A stretch of 64,000 nucleotides of DNA. It comes from Mycolicibacterium goodii (GTDB lineage Bacteria; Actinomycetota; Actinomycetes; Mycobacteriales; Mycobacteriaceae). The stretch spans positions 2,480,001 to 2,544,000 of the forward strand of contig NZ_CP092364.2 in assembly GCF_022370755.2 (NCBI RefSeq), written 5' to 3'. The position numbers and the translations under genes are program-made. Below the pieces are notes generated by a model that worked only from the letters and a program-made list of their open reading frames with translations, did not search any database and had not been told where the DNA came from. Shown here piece by piece: positions 35,146-44,804 of this stretch; position 1 is the first letter of the stretch, and each line of letters opens with the position of its first letter.

Positions 35146-36375
35146 TCACGAATCGGCGAGGAATGCCTCGAGTTCGTCGCAGAAGATCGCCCAGGCCGGC
35201 TCGCTTCCGGTCAGCAGATGGTTGTTGCTCCGAAGCGGGACGAAGCTCGACTGCGGGATCAACATGGCCAATTCCTCGCCGAACCGGATCGGCACCCGCA
35301 GATCATTCTCGGCATGCATGACGAGCGTGGGGCACCTCACCTGGCCGGCGATGTCGCGAACATCGATCTGCGCGAACTGATCCAGGAATCGGACCGCGTT
35401 CTGCGCGTCGGTCGTCCGACGTTGCAACTGGTCGAATGCGGCCCAGTCGGCCCGGGTGCCCTCCGGCAGGAACTGTGCGGCGAAGACCTGGCGGAACGCC
35501 GGATCGTCGCGGCCCCATCCGACGCGGGCTAGTTCACGATCGAGATCTGCTACACGCAGCTCCTCTTCACCGACCGCGCGAACGGCACGACCTCGCGCGT
35601 ACGCGCCGCACAGCACCAACTTGGACACCCGTTCGGGATGACGGGCCGCGTACGCGACCGCCACGGCACCGCCCTGTGACACCCCCAGCAGCGGAAAGCG
35701 CTCGAGTTCGAGTGCGTCGACCACCGAGGCCAGGTCGTCGACCCAATCGTCGAAGGTGAAATCCCGTGCCGACCAGTCGGAGAGTCCGCACCCTCGCTCG
35801 TCATATCGGATGAGGCGATGACGTGCGGAAAGGTCCCTGACCCAGTGCTGCCACACAGGACTCTCGATGTCGTATCCGAGATGTGTCATCCAGTTCGCCG
35901 CGCGCACGAGCGGCGGGCCGTCGCCGGTGGCGGCGTATGCGAGACGGACACCGTCTGCTGCATAACAGAAACGGATGTGTTGGCGCAGTGGCGGCGCATC
36001 GATCTCGAGTGGCGACGACATCTCCTCGTCCAGGCGAGCGGTGTCCGACAACGTACCGACGAACTGATAGCCGCGTCCCCGCACGGTGCGGATGTAGCGC
36101 TGCGTCTCTCCGTCGTCGCCGAGCGCCTTGCGTGCGGCCATGATGCGACTGGACAGCGCAGCTTCACCGACGAAGCGCCCACCCCACACGGAGTCGAACA
36201 GTTCCTCCTTCGTGACGCACCGGTGATGATTCTCGACGAGCTTGACGAGCACGTCGAACACCTGAGGCTCGACGCGTATGGCTTGTTCGCCATGACGTAA
36301 CTCGTAGCCCTCGCTGTCCAGGGTGAAGTCGTCGAATGCCCAAACCCGGCCCGACCGTGATTCCGTGAGAGACAT
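35146..36375 (-). CDS. Winged-helix DNA-binding domain fused to alpha/beta hydrolase
   Basis: A 409-residue fusion from ATG 36375. Residues 12-108 are an OmpR/CadC-type winged helix (PQVFDVLVKLVENHHRCVTK, then YIRTVRGRGYQFVG). Residues 130-409 are an alpha/beta hydrolase with a complete triad: Ser233 in GVSQGG, Asp358 in HAENDLRVP and His386 in SNNHLLTG. A transcription factor that can hydrolyse its own ligand is suggested, but not shown. The ECF sigma factor gene ends 180 bp upstream on the same strand. Confidence 0.88.
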   Translation of the reverse strand: MSLTESRSGRVWAFDDFTLDSEGYELRHGEQAIRVEPQVFDVLVKLVENHHRCVTKEELFDSVWGGRFVGEAALSSRIMAARKALGDDGETQRYIRTVRGRGYQFVGTLSDTARLDEEMSSPLEIDAPPLRQHIRFCYAADGVRLAYAATGDGPPLVRAANWMTHLGYDIESPVWQHWVRDLSARHRLIRYDERGCGLSDWSARDFTFDDWVDDLASVVDALELERFPLLGVSQGGAVAVAYAARHPERVSKLVLCGAYARGRAVRAVGEEELRVADLDRELARVGWGRDDPAFRQVFAAQFLPEGTRADWAAFDQLQRRTTDAQNAVRFLDQFAQIDVRDIAGQVRCPTLVMHAENDLRVPIRFGEELAMLIPQSSFVPLRSNNHLLTGSEPAWAIFCDELEAFLADS

Positions 36376-36554
36376 TCTCGCTTTCAGACTGTTTCGCCGA
36401 CAGCGGTCGTGGGCCCCTCGCACACGAGGCACCGCGTACCGCCAGGGGCGTCGTGCGGGCCCCACAACGATTTTGTGGTGCACGGCAATCCGCAGGCAAG
36501 GTCGGGTTGTTCCTAGTAGTGGCAAACCCACCTTCCTGCAATCCTGCAGCAACG

Positions 36555-37124
36555 TCACGAGAGGTCACGGGCGAGTGCTCGGCGCATCTGGTGCCTGCCG
36601 CGGTGCAGCCGAGACATCACGGTCCCCTTCGGGATGTCCATCAGCGTGGAGACCTCCCGGCACGACATGCCGACAATCGCGGTGTAATACATCGTCAAGC
36701 GCAGTGATTCAGGTAGATCCGACAGCGCAGCAACCACCGCGGGGTCCGACATGTTGCGCAGTGCCGCATCTTCGGCCGACCTTGTCTCACCGGACGTTCC
36801 CCGCGACGAGACGTCGACGTAGGTCTCGAGGAACTCACCGACGAGAGACTCCGCCGGCCTGCGCTTGGCGGCGCGGTACCGGCTGATCCAGGTGTTGCGC
36901 ATGATGGCCAACAGCCACGGCATGAGTTGATAGTTCTCGCCCAACCGATCGAACGCGCGGTATGCGCGCAGCAGCGTCTCCTGAACCAGATCCTCCGCGT
37001 CGGATGTGTCCCGCACGTAGGCATAGGCGCGTCGATGAAGGTCCCCCAGAAGGGGTTTCACCTCATTCTGGAAGTCCGGCCGGTGCTCGCCGCGGAGCTC
37101 GTCGTGGATCATTGTTGCGGTCAT
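36555..37124 (-). CDS. ECF sigma factor (SigH/SigR-like)
   Basis: A 189-residue ECF sigma factor from ATG 37124 with GGAG upstream. Region 2 reads RAYAYVRDTSDAEDLVQETLLRAYRAF and region 4 reads YYTAIVGMSCREVSTLMDIPKGTVMSRLHRGR. Sequence is close to SigH of mycobacteria, but no anti-sigma gene (RshA, with HxxxCxxC) follows, and the neighbour is the winged-helix/hydrolase fusion. So control is probably different from SigH. Confidence 0.9.
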   Translation of the reverse strand: MTATMIHDELRGEHRPDFQNEVKPLLGDLHRRAYAYVRDTSDAEDLVQETLLRAYRAFDRLGENYQLMPWLLAIMRNTWISRYRAAKRRPAESLVGEFLETYVDVSSRGTSGETRSAEDAALRNMSDPAVVAALSDLPESLRLTMYYTAIVGMSCREVSTLMDIPKGTVMSRLHRGRHQMRRALARDLS

Positions 37125-37489
37125 CTCAACTCCATCGGGTTTCCTGCCCCAGCCGGACACTGCACACACGACGTTGTGCGTACTGGTCAGGTCGATGGGC
37201 AGATCGGTCTTCCACGACGCCGTGGAATGCGATCAGACGATCACTCGGAGCGATCGCGGTGTGGCCGGCTCCGCCCTCTCGGGTGGATGATGCCGCCGGC
37301 CGTGAGAACCATGTTCGACTAGCCGTGCCCCCGGTACATGAAGATCACATGGAGGTTGGGTAAGGGTGTTTGGAGAACGGCCACAGCTTGTTTGCACCAT
37401 CCAGGCTCAGCTCTACAGTGCATGGGCAGTTGATCATCGACGGGAGAAAGATGTTTCGGTGAGCTGCGCCGTCTATGGCGGTGGCATGG
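37125..37489. other. Gene-free stretch before the ECF sigma gene
   Basis: Holds the promoter region of the minus-strand ECF sigma gene and the end of the XRE gene. No credible reading frame; no good ECF-type GGAAC/CGTT promoter was identified. Confidence 0.5.
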
Positions 37490-38374
37490 TCAGTGTGAGG
37501 CGTTCGGCTTGCTCTCTGCGGATTGACCGACCAAACGTTGAAGGGCCGACCACGACGATGAGGCCGGATGCGCGTGGTACACCACCATCGACAGATCGTC
37601 GGTGCCGGCGATGAGAAATTGCTGTCTGAACAGCACGAGCAGTCCCACAGCGGGATGCTTGAGCCGTACGGGACTCACGGGTGCGTGCGCGACCTGGTGG
37701 TCCGACCACAGGCACCGGAAGCGCGGGCTGCTTCGCAGCAATTCCGTGATGAGTTCTCTGGCTGGGGATCTCGCCATGCCGCCGCCGACGGCAAGGCGCA
37801 ACTGGGCAACCGCGTTCTCGGTCACCGAATCCCATTCGAGGTGTAGCGCTCTCACTGCCGGGTCTGTGAACAATGCCCTGATGCGATTGACCCCGACACG
37901 GATACTCGGCGAAAGCGCCTCTCCTGCAGGGTTTGTCGCGATCACATCGGCGTACCTGTTCTGGATGAACGCGGGCATCTCCAGCGTGTCGAGGAGCACC
38001 CGGCTTGCCTCGGGGACGCGTGGACGCGAAAGGTGCTCGTCTCGACAGGATTTCCTCGGTTCAGCAAGCTCGTACAAGTGCCTGGTCTCATATCGGCCCA
38101 GCGAGAGCGCACCGGCAAGGGCCTCGCACACCGCAAGGGAGGGACTGCGTTCCCGCCCCTGCTCCAGACGGATGTAGTACTCGACGCTGATTCCGGCGCG
38201 CATGGCAACCTCTTCGCGACGTAGCCCGGGGACTCGGCGCGCCCCCCTGCTCTGTATGCCGACCTTCTCCGGGGTCAGCCGTTCGCGATGGCGGCGCAGA
38301 AACTCCGCGAGTGCACCGACGTCGGATACCAGGGACATACTCTGTGAAACCTCGGTCGGGCTGTTCTCGTTCAT
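37490..38374 (-). CDS. XRE-type regulator with MmyB-like ligand domain
   Basis: A 294-residue regulator if started at ATG 38374; an ATG at 38338 is an alternative. The N-terminal lambda-repressor-like helix-turn-helix is RRVPGLRREEVAMRAGISVEYYIRLEQGRE, and the C-terminal two-thirds is the MmyB-like domain (ALFTDPAVRALHLEWDSVTENAVAQLR, then LRSSPRFRCLWSDHQV), thought to bind a small hydrophobic ligand. Such regulators usually control a neighbouring reductase; here the nearest candidate is the divergent transporter/dehydrogenase pair. Confidence 0.88.
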   Translation of the reverse strand: MNENSPTEVSQSMSLVSDVGALAEFLRRHRERLTPEKVGIQSRGARRVPGLRREEVAMRAGISVEYYIRLEQGRERSPSLAVCEALAGALSLGRYETRHLYELAEPRKSCRDEHLSRPRVPEASRVLLDTLEMPAFIQNRYADVIATNPAGEALSPSIRVGVNRIRALFTDPAVRALHLEWDSVTENAVAQLRLAVGGGMARSPARELITELLRSSPRFRCLWSDHQVAHAPVSPVRLKHPAVGLLVLFRQQFLIAGTDDLSMVVYHAHPASSSWSALQRLVGQSAESKPNASH

Positions 38375-39104
38375 TCGGGTACGAGGGTCCGCGTCGTGAA
38401 CCCTCCTGGACGGACGCGACGCGGCGCAGTCACCGAGTGCGGCCGTCGGCACGTTGTCGTGGCGCCGCACCAATCTGCGCCCGGTCACGTTGCCCTCCCT
38501 GAGGTCTCCGTAGTGTCGCCGAGTGGTCCGGTGACACGTGGCGCTCGCTTTCCACAGGGCCAGTGCGCACTGTGGGTGCGGCATGGAGTGCGCTCAACGA
38601 CCGAACGTGACGTCAATTTACTGGAATTTATCCAATTTAGCGACATGCAATATATTGCCTGTGCTAGCAGCGAACTGTCAATGCGCCGGGTCAACCGTTC
38701 ACGAGAACCTCCGCCCTCAACACCGAACATAAGTGGATTCATGTAGACACCGCGAAGAGGCGACGAAGCCGGCTTTGTTCATCAACGCTCCACTGCGCGC
38801 CTCGCCACAAGATGAGAATCCTTTACGAAACAGCAAAACTGACGACGTCCGTCTGTCTCATCATGACGTTGCCCCAGCGGCCCATCCAGGGTGGGGCACT
38901 ACTAGTAAACCGCTGGCCATGCCCGGCTCCGGCGGCGGAGGCGGCCCCGAGGATTGCGACTCGGACCGTCGGCCACGAGGGAGGCGCTGTGCCGTTCTCG
39001 GTCCGAAAGGGTCGGATTACTCGGTGGCGATCGTGGGAATGCACTGTGCATCGGTGTGACCGCCATCACATCGGCGGTCCGAGTCGTGTCGACAGGGGCA
39101 GAGC
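38375..39104. other. Long regulatory gap between XRE and symporter genes
   Basis: 730 bp without a supported gene. It contains the shared palindrome at 38647-38658 and an AT-rich patch (about 38610-38660), unusual for this genome, likely a promoter/operator area for one or both divergent units. Confidence 0.45.
38641..38659 (+). promoter_or_regulatory. Palindromic operator-like site, copy 1
   Basis: CGACATGCAATATATTGCC with a perfect 12-bp palindrome GCAATATATTGC at its centre. The same 19-mer with one change occurs at 55203-55221. AT-rich palindromes of this type are typical GntR- or XRE-class operators. Confidence 0.6.
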
Positions 39105-40709
39105 ATGACGACGCATGATCCGGTCAACAAGACCGACGTCGACAAAGCACTTCTCGGAAGTGCCACCTATCGCAGCCTGGGTGAACAACGCCTGACACCC
39201 GCGGAAGAACGATTCGAGAAGGGGCGCCGCACGGTCGGATTGTTCCTCGCCCCGGCCATCACGATCGTCTTCCTACTCCTCCCCCTGGACATACCGCCCC
39301 AGCAGCAGACGCTGGCCGGGGTCCTGCTCGGGGTGATCGTGCTATGGGTGACCGAGGCGGTCCCGATCCCGATCGGCGGCCTGCTCGGCGTGGCCGTGGT
39401 CGTCTTCCTCGGCGTGGCACCGGTCGACGATGTGCTCGGGCCGTTCGGATCATCGACGGTGTTCACCTTCATCGGCGCCTTCATCCTGGCGCAGGCGATG
39501 CTCAAGCATGGTGTGGCGCGACGTTTCGCGTTCCGAATCCTCGCATTGCCCCGGGCGGGCTCCTCCACGACCGGAGTGCTCCTCGCGTTCGGTGCCATCA
39601 CATGTCTGCTGTCGGCCTTCGTGTCGAACACCGCCACCGTCGCAATGCTGCTGCCAACAGCTTTGGGCATCCTCGGCGTGATCGCGAAACTCCTTCAGAA
39701 ACAAGGCAAAGTCGAGCCGGACTTCGACCCCTTACGGTTGAAGGTCGGTGCTGCGATCATGCTGATGCTGGCCTACGCGGCCAGTGTGGGCGGCCTGCTC
39801 ACACCAGTGGGCAGTCCACCCAACCTCATCGGACGCGGCCTCATCGAGGAGGCCACCGGTGAGCGCATCAGCTTCGGGCAGTGGATGGTGATGGCGGCCC
39901 CCATCTGTCTGTTGATGTTCGGAGTGCTCGCCGCGGTCCTGATCAAACTGAACAAACCTGAGATCAAACGGATCGAAGGCGTCGGTGATTACGTCGCGCG
40001 CGAGCGCGCCGAGATGGGAAAGCTCTCCCGCGCCGAAAAGAACACGCTCGTCGCATTCGGAGTCACGGTCTTTCTGTGGATCCTTCCCGGTATCGCCGCA
40101 CTGGTCTTCGGTAACGACTCCGACATCTACGGCACGATCAGTGACCGTCTCGACGAAGGGACCGTCGCCGTCTTCGGCGCGGCGTTGCTCTTCCTGCTGC
40201 CGACCGACTGGGAGAACCGCGAATTCACGTTGCGGTGGAAGGATGCCGCCGCCATCGACTGGGGCACCATCGTCCTGTTCGGCACCGGCATAATCTTCGG
40301 CTCCCTGCTCGCCGACACCGGGCTCGCCGAGACCATCGGCACCTCGGTGGCCGATGCACTCGGTCTCTCCAGTGTCGTTGCCATCACGATCTTCGCGGTG
40401 CTGTTGGCCGTCGTGGTATCGGAGACCACCAGCAACACGGCCTCCGCTGCGGTGGTGGTACCGATCGTGATCCCCGTTGCGGTCGCGGCCGGTGTCAACC
40501 CGTTCGCACCGGCCCTGGCCGCGACATTCGCGGCATCCTTCGGATTCATGCTCCCGGTGTCGACGCCACAGAACGCCATCGTCTACGGCTCCGGCGCGGT
40601 GCCGATCACCACCATGATCCGTTCCGGCATCACCTTCGACATCGCAGGCGCCATCCTGATCATCGTCTTCCTGCCCCTGATGATTGCCCTTGTCGGTTTG
40701 GGAGCCTGA
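39105..40709 (+). CDS. SLC13/DASS-type dicarboxylate:sodium symporter
   Basis: A 534-residue, 11-12-helix anion symporter. Both family SNT motifs are present: FVSNTATVAMLLP near residue 175 and SETTSNTASAAVVVP near 450, which bind Na+ and the carboxylate; LTPVGSPPNLIG follows the first. The ~45-residue hydrophilic N-terminus is normal. The stop overlaps the next start (TGATG), and the next gene encodes a hydroxy-diacid dehydrogenase, so the likely substrate is tartrate or D-malate. Confidence 0.93.
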   Translation: MTTHDPVNKTDVDKALLGSATYRSLGEQRLTPAEERFEKGRRTVGLFLAPAITIVFLLLPLDIPPQQQTLAGVLLGVIVLWVTEAVPIPIGGLLGVAVVVFLGVAPVDDVLGPFGSSTVFTFIGAFILAQAMLKHGVARRFAFRILALPRAGSSTTGVLLAFGAITCLLSAFVSNTATVAMLLPTALGILGVIAKLLQKQGKVEPDFDPLRLKVGAAIMLMLAYAASVGGLLTPVGSPPNLIGRGLIEEATGERISFGQWMVMAAPICLLMFGVLAAVLIKLNKPEIKRIEGVGDYVARERAEMGKLSRAEKNTLVAFGVTVFLWILPGIAALVFGNDSDIYGTISDRLDEGTVAVFGAALLFLLPTDWENREFTLRWKDAAAIDWGTIVLFGTGIIFGSLLADTGLAETIGTSVADALGLSSVVAITIFAVLLAVVVSETTSNTASAAVVVPIVIPVAVAAGVNPFAPALAATFAASFGFMLPVSTPQNAIVYGSGAVPITTMIRSGITFDIAGAILIIVFLPLMIALVGLGA

Positions 40710-41761
40710 TGTCGGAGCAGCGAATCGCAGTGATCCCGGGCGACGGTATCGGCGCTGAAGTGATCGACTCGGCGCGGGCCGTGCTCGACGCGGTGAACAA
40801 ACGGCACCGAATCGAGTTCAGCTACACCGAGTTCGACTGGTCGTGTGAAAGGTACACGCGTACCGGCGCGATGATGCCCGACGACGGTATCGATACGTTG
40901 CGTGAATTCGACGCCATCCTTCTCGGCGCCGTCGGCTGGCCCGGGGTGGCCGACCATGTGTCGCTGTGGGGACTGCTGATCCCGATCCGTCGGGCATTTC
41001 GCCAATACGTGAACCTCCGCCCCATACGGACATTCGATGGTGTCGCCAGCCCGCTTCGCAGTGCCGAGAACGTCGACTTCGTCGTGGTACGCGAGAACGT
41101 CGAGGGTGAGTACAGCGAGATCGGAGGCCGGCTCAATCGCGGATTCCCTGACGAGATGGCCGTGCAGGAGTCGGTGTTCACGCGCGTCGGGGTCAGCCGG
41201 ATCGCCGATTTCGCGTTCGAGTTGGCAAAGACGCGCCGTGGATACGTCACGTCGGCGACCAAGTCGAACGGAATAGTGCACACGCTGCCGTTCTGGGACG
41301 AGGTCGTCGCCGAGCGTGCTGCACTGCACCCTGACGTACGAGTGGACAGCGAACACATCGACGCGCTTGCGGCCAAATTCGTCCTGCAGCCCGAGCGGTT
41401 CGACGTGGTGGTCGGCTCGAACCTCTTCGGCGACATACTTTCTGACCTGGCCGCCGCGGTGGCCGGCTCGATCGGTATCGCGCCGTCGGCGAACCTCGAT
41501 CCGACGAGGCGATATCCCTCGATGTTCGAACCGGTGCACGGATCAGCGCCGGACATCGCCGGCAGGAACATCGCCAATCCGATCGGCGCCGTGTGGTCGG
41601 CCGCCATGATGCTCGACCACCTCGGCCATGCCACCGCGGCCGCCGACATCGTCGACGCGATGACGGCCACCCTGGCCGATCCGAACACGCGCACGGCCGA
41701 CCTCGGCGGTCGCGCGGATACAGCCGCCGTCACCAGTGCCCTGGTTCAGCGGTTGAGGTGA
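40709..41761 (+). CDS. ttuC: Tartrate/D-malate dehydrogenase
   Basis: A 350-residue member of the isocitrate/isopropylmalate dehydrogenase superfamily, NAD- and metal-dependent. IAVIPGDGIGAEVI opens the fold, VRENVEGEYSEIGG holds substrate contacts, TSATKSN includes the catalytic Lys, and GSNLFGDILSDLAAAVAGSIG supplies the metal-binding Asp residues. The spacing and DWSCERY segment are those of TtuC/DmlA rather than LeuB. Translationally coupled to the symporter, making an uptake-plus-oxidation pair. Confidence 0.92.
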   Translation: MSEQRIAVIPGDGIGAEVIDSARAVLDAVNKRHRIEFSYTEFDWSCERYTRTGAMMPDDGIDTLREFDAILLGAVGWPGVADHVSLWGLLIPIRRAFRQYVNLRPIRTFDGVASPLRSAENVDFVVVRENVEGEYSEIGGRLNRGFPDEMAVQESVFTRVGVSRIADFAFELAKTRRGYVTSATKSNGIVHTLPFWDEVVAERAALHPDVRVDSEHIDALAAKFVLQPERFDVVVGSNLFGDILSDLAAAVAGSIGIAPSANLDPTRRYPSMFEPVHGSAPDIAGRNIANPIGAVWSAAMMLDHLGHATAAADIVDAMTATLADPNTRTADLGGRADTAAVTSALVQRLR

Positions 41762-41776
41762 CATCCCTCATGCCAC

Positions 41777-42901
41777 TCAGGCGGTACGCGCCTTGGGCCC
41801 CACGGGCGTAGACAGGACCCGCGAGGCACGTGCGAGCATCGACGACGACTCCGCCGCGGGCGATTCGATCGGCCGCCGGACCAAATCCATGTCGACGCGT
41901 TCGCGGCTGTCGGAGCCGATCACTACCCCGGTCCCGGCAAGTTCACGCACATGTGCGTCGGTGCTGACGAGTGCCCGGTCCCACGCCTCGGCATCTCGCC
42001 AATCGTCGATGTCCAAATCGGCGGCGGCGTCGCGGAGTACGTCGCCGAGTTCGCCGTGGAGGAGTTGGCGTATCGAATCCGCACCGTAGCGCGGGTTGCC
42101 GATCAACCAGGAGTGGCAAGCACCTCGAATGCGGTAGAGCGTTGCGTCGGCGACATCGGCGACGTCACAGGCGTTGTCGAACGGGACAATCGCGTCGCAT
42201 TCGCCGTGCAGCACGATCGTGGGAACCCGGTTCTCCCGCATGGTCGTCAAGAGTGCGGCAGATGCGCCCGACTGCATGATGGCGCGCGCGGCCCCGGTGA
42301 ATCCATTCGACGCCAACGACTTTCCCATCGCGACGGCGGCCACCATCCTCAGATACCGGTTCAAGGCGCCGATCTGCATGTGGAAGGGGTCCTTGTGCAG
42401 GTCATAGATTGCGCCGAGAACACTGAGCAGCATCTGCTTCGGCGATCGCGTCACGGTGCTGATCGTCGCATCGAAAGACGAACCCGCCGCAGCATCCACC
42501 AGGATGGCCGCCAGCACACGATCCGGTGCGACCGCGGCGAGGTGAATCGCCATCCGGCCGCCCATAGAATGACCTGCCAACACCGCTTTCTCGATTCCCA
42601 GGGCATCCATGGTCCGCATCACCAACGCAGTTCGTTCGGTGAATCCGTCCGCCTCTGCCGGTAGATCCCGGGTGTCCCCGTGACCGGGTGCGTCGATCGC
42701 CACAACTCGGAAGCCCAGGCCCGCAACTCTGCTCAGAAGCCGAATGTAGGCGCGCCGGTTCAGGCCGAGACCGTGGAGGAACACCATCGGCACGCCGATC
42801 CCACCGACCGAGACCCCGACCTCGTGCCCGTCATCCAGCGTCAGAACGTGGTGAGTGAGCCGAACGCGCCGACCTGGTCGTCCCGTATTCACCACATCCA
42901 T
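41777..42901 (-). CDS. Alpha/beta hydrolase
   Basis: A 374-residue hydrolase: oxyanion motif HGLGLNRRAY, nucleophile in GHSMGGRM, acid in HGECDAIVP and His in RGACHSWLI. After residue ~290 there is a C-terminal extension of ~85 residues (LDIDDWRDAEAWD...) not seen in simple esterases. No signal peptide. Convergent with the dehydrogenase gene. Confidence 0.88.
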   Translation of the reverse strand: MDVVNTGRPGRRVRLTHHVLTLDDGHEVGVSVGGIGVPMVFLHGLGLNRRAYIRLLSRVAGLGFRVVAIDAPGHGDTRDLPAEADGFTERTALVMRTMDALGIEKAVLAGHSMGGRMAIHLAAVAPDRVLAAILVDAAAGSSFDATISTVTRSPKQMLLSVLGAIYDLHKDPFHMQIGALNRYLRMVAAVAMGKSLASNGFTGAARAIMQSGASAALLTTMRENRVPTIVLHGECDAIVPFDNACDVADVADATLYRIRGACHSWLIGNPRYGADSIRQLLHGELGDVLRDAAADLDIDDWRDAEAWDRALVSTDAHVRELAGTGVVIGSDSRERVDMDLVRRPIESPAAESSSMLARASRVLSTPVGPKARTA

Positions 42902-43087
42902 CCCATCGCTGGCCTTGTTGGTGACGCAGGAGTACCCTCACGCCGCCCGCCCAAACCTCCACAGTGGCGGGGCTCGGGTGTCGGTTATCGGATGCGGCAC
43001 TCGGACTTTCGCGCATGGCGCGGGTTCCCTGCACCACGGCGCAGACGTCAACGGGGCGATACGATTCCGTGACCGCCGTGTCACCTC

Positions 43088-43735
43088 TCAGCTCGGGAAG
43101 TAGATCACCTGATTGGAGAACAGGGCGTGCGGCCTGCTGATGTAGTTCGCGGCGGCGACAACCGCGACCTTGGTCGCGACATCGTCGGCTCCGTACTCCT
43201 CGCGCACCAGAGATTCGAGCGTGTCGCCCGCGACGCAGCGACGACGGTTGAGTCGCGGCACGACGAGCACCGAGCCGGGCGGTGGATCGGTGAACAGGTC
43301 GACGTGGTTGGCGTGGGCGATCACGACGGCGAGCGCGCCGTCGCCGTACCACCGGCGCGCCAGCGACAGAAAGTTCTCCCGGTCGACGACGGTGTGATGA
43401 CCTACGTCGGCCAGGTCCGGGATCAACAACCAGCAACCGCGCTGAATCCGCCGTTGAGCGACGCCGTTGGCCACTTCCCAGATGAGCTGGGTGGCCGGGT
43501 CTTCGGTGCCGTAGTAGCGCTGCGTGATCTGTGTGCGGGTGGTCGTCGAGTCATCGGTGGTGAGCAGATGCCGGTACGTCACATAGGGAACGAGGATCTG
43601 TTGCCCGACCGTGATGAGATCGGGGTTCGTGACGTGGTTCTGCCGTGCAATGACCGGAAACAGGCCACCGTCGCCGTACTCGCGCTGCGCGATGCCGAAC
43701 AACGTATCCGCGTGCGCGACCGTATAGCTCTTCAT
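43088..43735 (-). CDS. Four-repeat LysM-like protein without signal peptide
   Basis: A 215-residue protein from ATG 43735 (GGAAGGG upstream). Four LysM-like units of about 50 residues follow each other: YTVAHADTLFGIAQREYGDG at 3, a divergent TQITQRYYGTEDPATQLI at 66, HTVVDRENFLSLARRWYGDG at 111, and CVAGDTLESLVREEYGADD at 162. There is no signal peptide, membrane helix or enzyme domain. LysM normally binds peptidoglycan or chitin outside the cell, so an intracellular version is unusual; contractile-injection and tail-baseplate proteins also use such domains, but none of those genes is nearby. Confidence 0.8.
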   Translation of the reverse strand: MKSYTVAHADTLFGIAQREYGDGGLFPVIARQNHVTNPDLITVGQQILVPYVTYRHLLTTDDSTTTRTQITQRYYGTEDPATQLIWEVANGVAQRRIQRGCWLLIPDLADVGHHTVVDRENFLSLARRWYGDGALAVVIAHANHVDLFTDPPPGSVLVVPRLNRRRCVAGDTLESLVREEYGADDVATKVAVVAAANYISRPHALFSNQVIYFPS

Positions 43736-43917
43736 CTCGTGCGCCCTTCCCGCGTGCCCACCCAGTGTCAGATCACTTCGGCGTTCCGTCGCAAGTAATG
43801 GGTTACCCCATTCGACGCTTCTGTCTGTGGCGCCGACCGGCCTTTGCGGCCGGATCGTCACCTTGGCAAGATGAGAGCGCTCCACCCGCACGTCCACTCC
43901 TCACACCGGAGGCGCGC

Positions 43918-44766
43918 ATGGATTCCTACCGTCGCGGCAACCTCGAATTCGAGGTCGCCGAATCCGGCCCCTCCGATGGCGCGACAGTCATACTGCTGCA
44001 CGGCTTTCCGCAGCGGAACTCGAGTTGGGAGCCGATCGTCGACCGGCTCACCGCGCAGGGCTACCGGTGTCTCGCGCCGAACCAACGCGGCTACTGCCGG
44101 GGTGCGCGCCCGACGCGGCGGCGCGACTACCGGATGGGAGAACTCGTCGAGGACGTGGTCGCACTCATCGACGCCAGCGGAGCGGACCGGGTCCATCTCG
44201 TGGGACACGATTGGGGTGCGGCCGTCGCCTGGGGCGTCGCCACGTATGTGCCGGCACGGTTGGCGACCCTGTCCGCGCTGTCGGTGCCCCATCCCCAGGC
44301 TTTCCTGCGGTCGATGACGACAAGTCGACAGGGCTTGGCATCCTGGTACATGTACCTCTACCAGCTTCCTCGGCTCCCTGAACGACTCATGCTCGGCCGA
44401 AACGGGAGCGGCACCCCGATGGCCAGAACCCTGCAGCGCAGCGGACAGACCCCTGCCATCGCCGAACGAGATGCCCGCGCCATGACAGAACCGGGCGCGC
44501 TGACCGCGGCGCTCAACTGGTACCGGGCGATGTTCCTGTCGACCTCGGACCCCCGCGCCAAGCACACGATCGCGGTGCCGACTCTGTACGTATGGAGTGA
44601 CCGCGACATTGCCATCACCGAGAAGCCCGCGCGGGAGACCGCGAAGTACGTCTCGGGACCGTACCGCTTCGAGATACTCCACGGTGCGTCGCACTGGCTG
44701 CCCGAAGAGAAGGCCGACACGATCTCGGACCTGCTGCTGGAATGGTTCTCGACCCATCCGGCGTGA
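43918..44766 (+). CDS. Epoxide hydrolase-like alpha/beta hydrolase
   Basis: A 282-residue protein from ATG 43918. HGFPQRNSSW is the epoxide-hydrolase HGxP oxyanion motif; the nucleophile is the Asp in LVGHDWGAAVAW; acid WSDRDIAI and base HGASHWLPEE complete the triad. A cap segment (SRQGLASWYMYLYQLP) supplies lid residues. It might also be a haloacetate/haloalkane dehalogenase relative, but HGFPQ favours epoxide hydrolase. Confidence 0.88.
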   Translation: MDSYRRGNLEFEVAESGPSDGATVILLHGFPQRNSSWEPIVDRLTAQGYRCLAPNQRGYCRGARPTRRRDYRMGELVEDVVALIDASGADRVHLVGHDWGAAVAWGVATYVPARLATLSALSVPHPQAFLRSMTTSRQGLASWYMYLYQLPRLPERLMLGRNGSGTPMARTLQRSGQTPAIAERDARAMTEPGALTAALNWYRAMFLSTSDPRAKHTIAVPTLYVWSDRDIAITEKPARETAKYVSGPYRFEILHGASHWLPEEKADTISDLLLEWFSTHPA

Positions 44767-44804
44767 CCGGCCCACCGAGCGGGTGCCCGACACCGTAGGC
44801 CCAG

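Noticed and set aside
33713..35380. 555-codon open frame opposite the aldehyde dehydrogenase
   Set aside because: Antisense shadow; the ALDH has all catalytic motifs.
37366..37614. Possible 82-residue plus-strand gene
   Set aside because: Overlaps the end of the XRE gene, no motifs, composition like noise.
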